A stretch of DNA of 16,877 nucleotides from Alsobacter sp040380755 (GTDB lineage: Bacteria > Pseudomonadota > Alphaproteobacteria > Rhizobiales > Beijerinckiaceae): positions 1-16,877 of the forward strand of contig JBEIIL010000087.1 of the NCBI GenBank assembly GCA_040380755.1, read 5' to 3'. A model generated the notes under the pieces. It had not been told where the DNA came from, did no database searches, and saw only the letters and a list, made by a program, of their open reading frames with translations. Each line of letters opens with the position of its first letter. The first letter of the stretch is position 1. A program made the translations under genes and the position numbers. Shown here piece by piece: positions 16,469 to 16,877 of this stretch.

Positions 16469-16800
16469 GGAAACGATTCCCTGGGCGCGATTGCCGCCGT
16501 TGCAAATGACGCAGGACGCTGGCGGGCCTGCAGGCATGGATCGCAAGTCGCCCTGCGAAACGGCCGCCGCATTTGAAGGTGCCCGCCCCTCACGGTCAAG
16601 GCTGACTTCCAGCATGCAGGCCTGCGCGGGACAAACGTGAGCTGCCACGTCATTGCCTTGCTGCTGCCTTGTGCAGCGGGCACGAGATTGCGGCGGGAGG
16701 CACCGCCATTTGCCGGGCGCACGCGGTTCCGCCTAGTGCCACCACTCGCTATAGTTGAGCTCAGGCTCTGCTGCTACGCGAGAGCCAAGACCGGATTGCC
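16469..16800. other. Intergenic region between scoA and the right-end gene
   Basis: These 332 bases lie between divergent genes. No frame gives a protein I can recognise. A TATAGT at 16750-16755 could be a -10 element for the right-end gene, but its -35 is poor. GGCTCT (16764-16769) and AGAGCC (16781-16786) can form a small hairpin ending 14 bases before that gene's ATG. I see no clear promoter for scoAB. Confidence 0.5.
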
Positions 16801-16877
16801 ATGAAACTGCGTTTCCTCATCGTGGGCGTCGGTGCGGCCCTGCTGATCGGCGCAGGGGTCACGCCATGGCGCCTGCC
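16801..16877 (+). CDS. N-terminus of a membrane-anchored or exported protein, cut by window end
   Basis: An ATG at 16801 opens 25 codons to the end of the window. The sequence is a short basic start (MKLRF), a hydrophobic run LIVGVGAALLIGAGV and then TPWRL, which is a signal anchor or signal peptide. Similar N-termini with a Thr-Pro-Trp after the first helix occur in AsmA-like envelope proteins, but so little is visible that the family remains open. No strong ribosome binding site is seen. The gene is partial and its product cannot be named from this fragment. Confidence 0.5.
   Translation, partial: MKLRFLIVGVGAALLIGAGVTPWRL

Noticed and set aside
15770..16648. A longer scoA product starting at GTG 16648
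   Set aside because: The extra 60 residues do not resemble the family, and the ATG at 16468 gives the standard N-terminus and length.

Overview
This 16.9 kb window is GC-rich throughout and densely packed with genes. The protein families (heterotetrameric sarcosine oxidase, a 129-residue conserved protein familiar from rhizobia-like genomes, a TadG-like pilus remnant) and an Irr-type iron motif point to an alphaproteobacterium, probably Hyphomicrobiales. No single gene fixes the genus. I see no rRNA, tRNA, CRISPR array, transposase or phage gene.

Layout, left to right. (1) 46-5158, + strand: a complete soxBDAG operon for heterotetrameric sarcosine oxidase, with overlapping or nearly touching genes. 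It converts sarcosine to glycine and passes the methyl carbon to tetrahydrofolate. (2) 5165-5530, - strand: the 3' end of a TadG-like Flp-pilus gene without its 5' part, apparently a decayed remnant. (3) 5770-10238, + strand: a two-gene RND efflux operon (periplasmic adaptor plus inner-membrane pump) with a palindrome upstream and a GC-rich hairpin region downstream. No outer-membrane channel or regulator is nearby. (4) 10364-11037: a possible small one-helix membrane protein (+) and a conserved protein of unknown function (-). (5) 11038-11276: an intergenic region between divergent genes, holding an FNR/FixK-like palindrome and six 17-bp tandem repeats. (6) 11277-12248, + strand: a PLP-dependent threonine/serine dehydratase. 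(7) 12261-15108, + strand: an iron-control-element-like palindrome, then a ferric-iron ABC transporter binding protein and fused permease. The ATPase gene is missing; only an overlapping start codon and nine codons remain where it would be expected. (8) 15127-16468, - strand: scoAB, a 3-oxoacid CoA-transferase. (9) 16801 to the end, + strand: the N-terminus of a membrane-anchored or exported protein.

The first operon feeds glycine and one-carbon metabolism, and the dehydratase could turn serine or threonine into 2-oxoacids. ScoAB activates acetoacetate-type acids. The iron and RND modules are separate transport functions. Most of the window is well-known metabolism, and I found no convincing new multi-gene system. 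The points worth a second look are the 17-bp repeat array with the adjacent FNR-like site, the iron-control palindrome, the truncated iron-transporter operon, the tad remnant, and the palindromes ahead of the RND operon and the small ORF.
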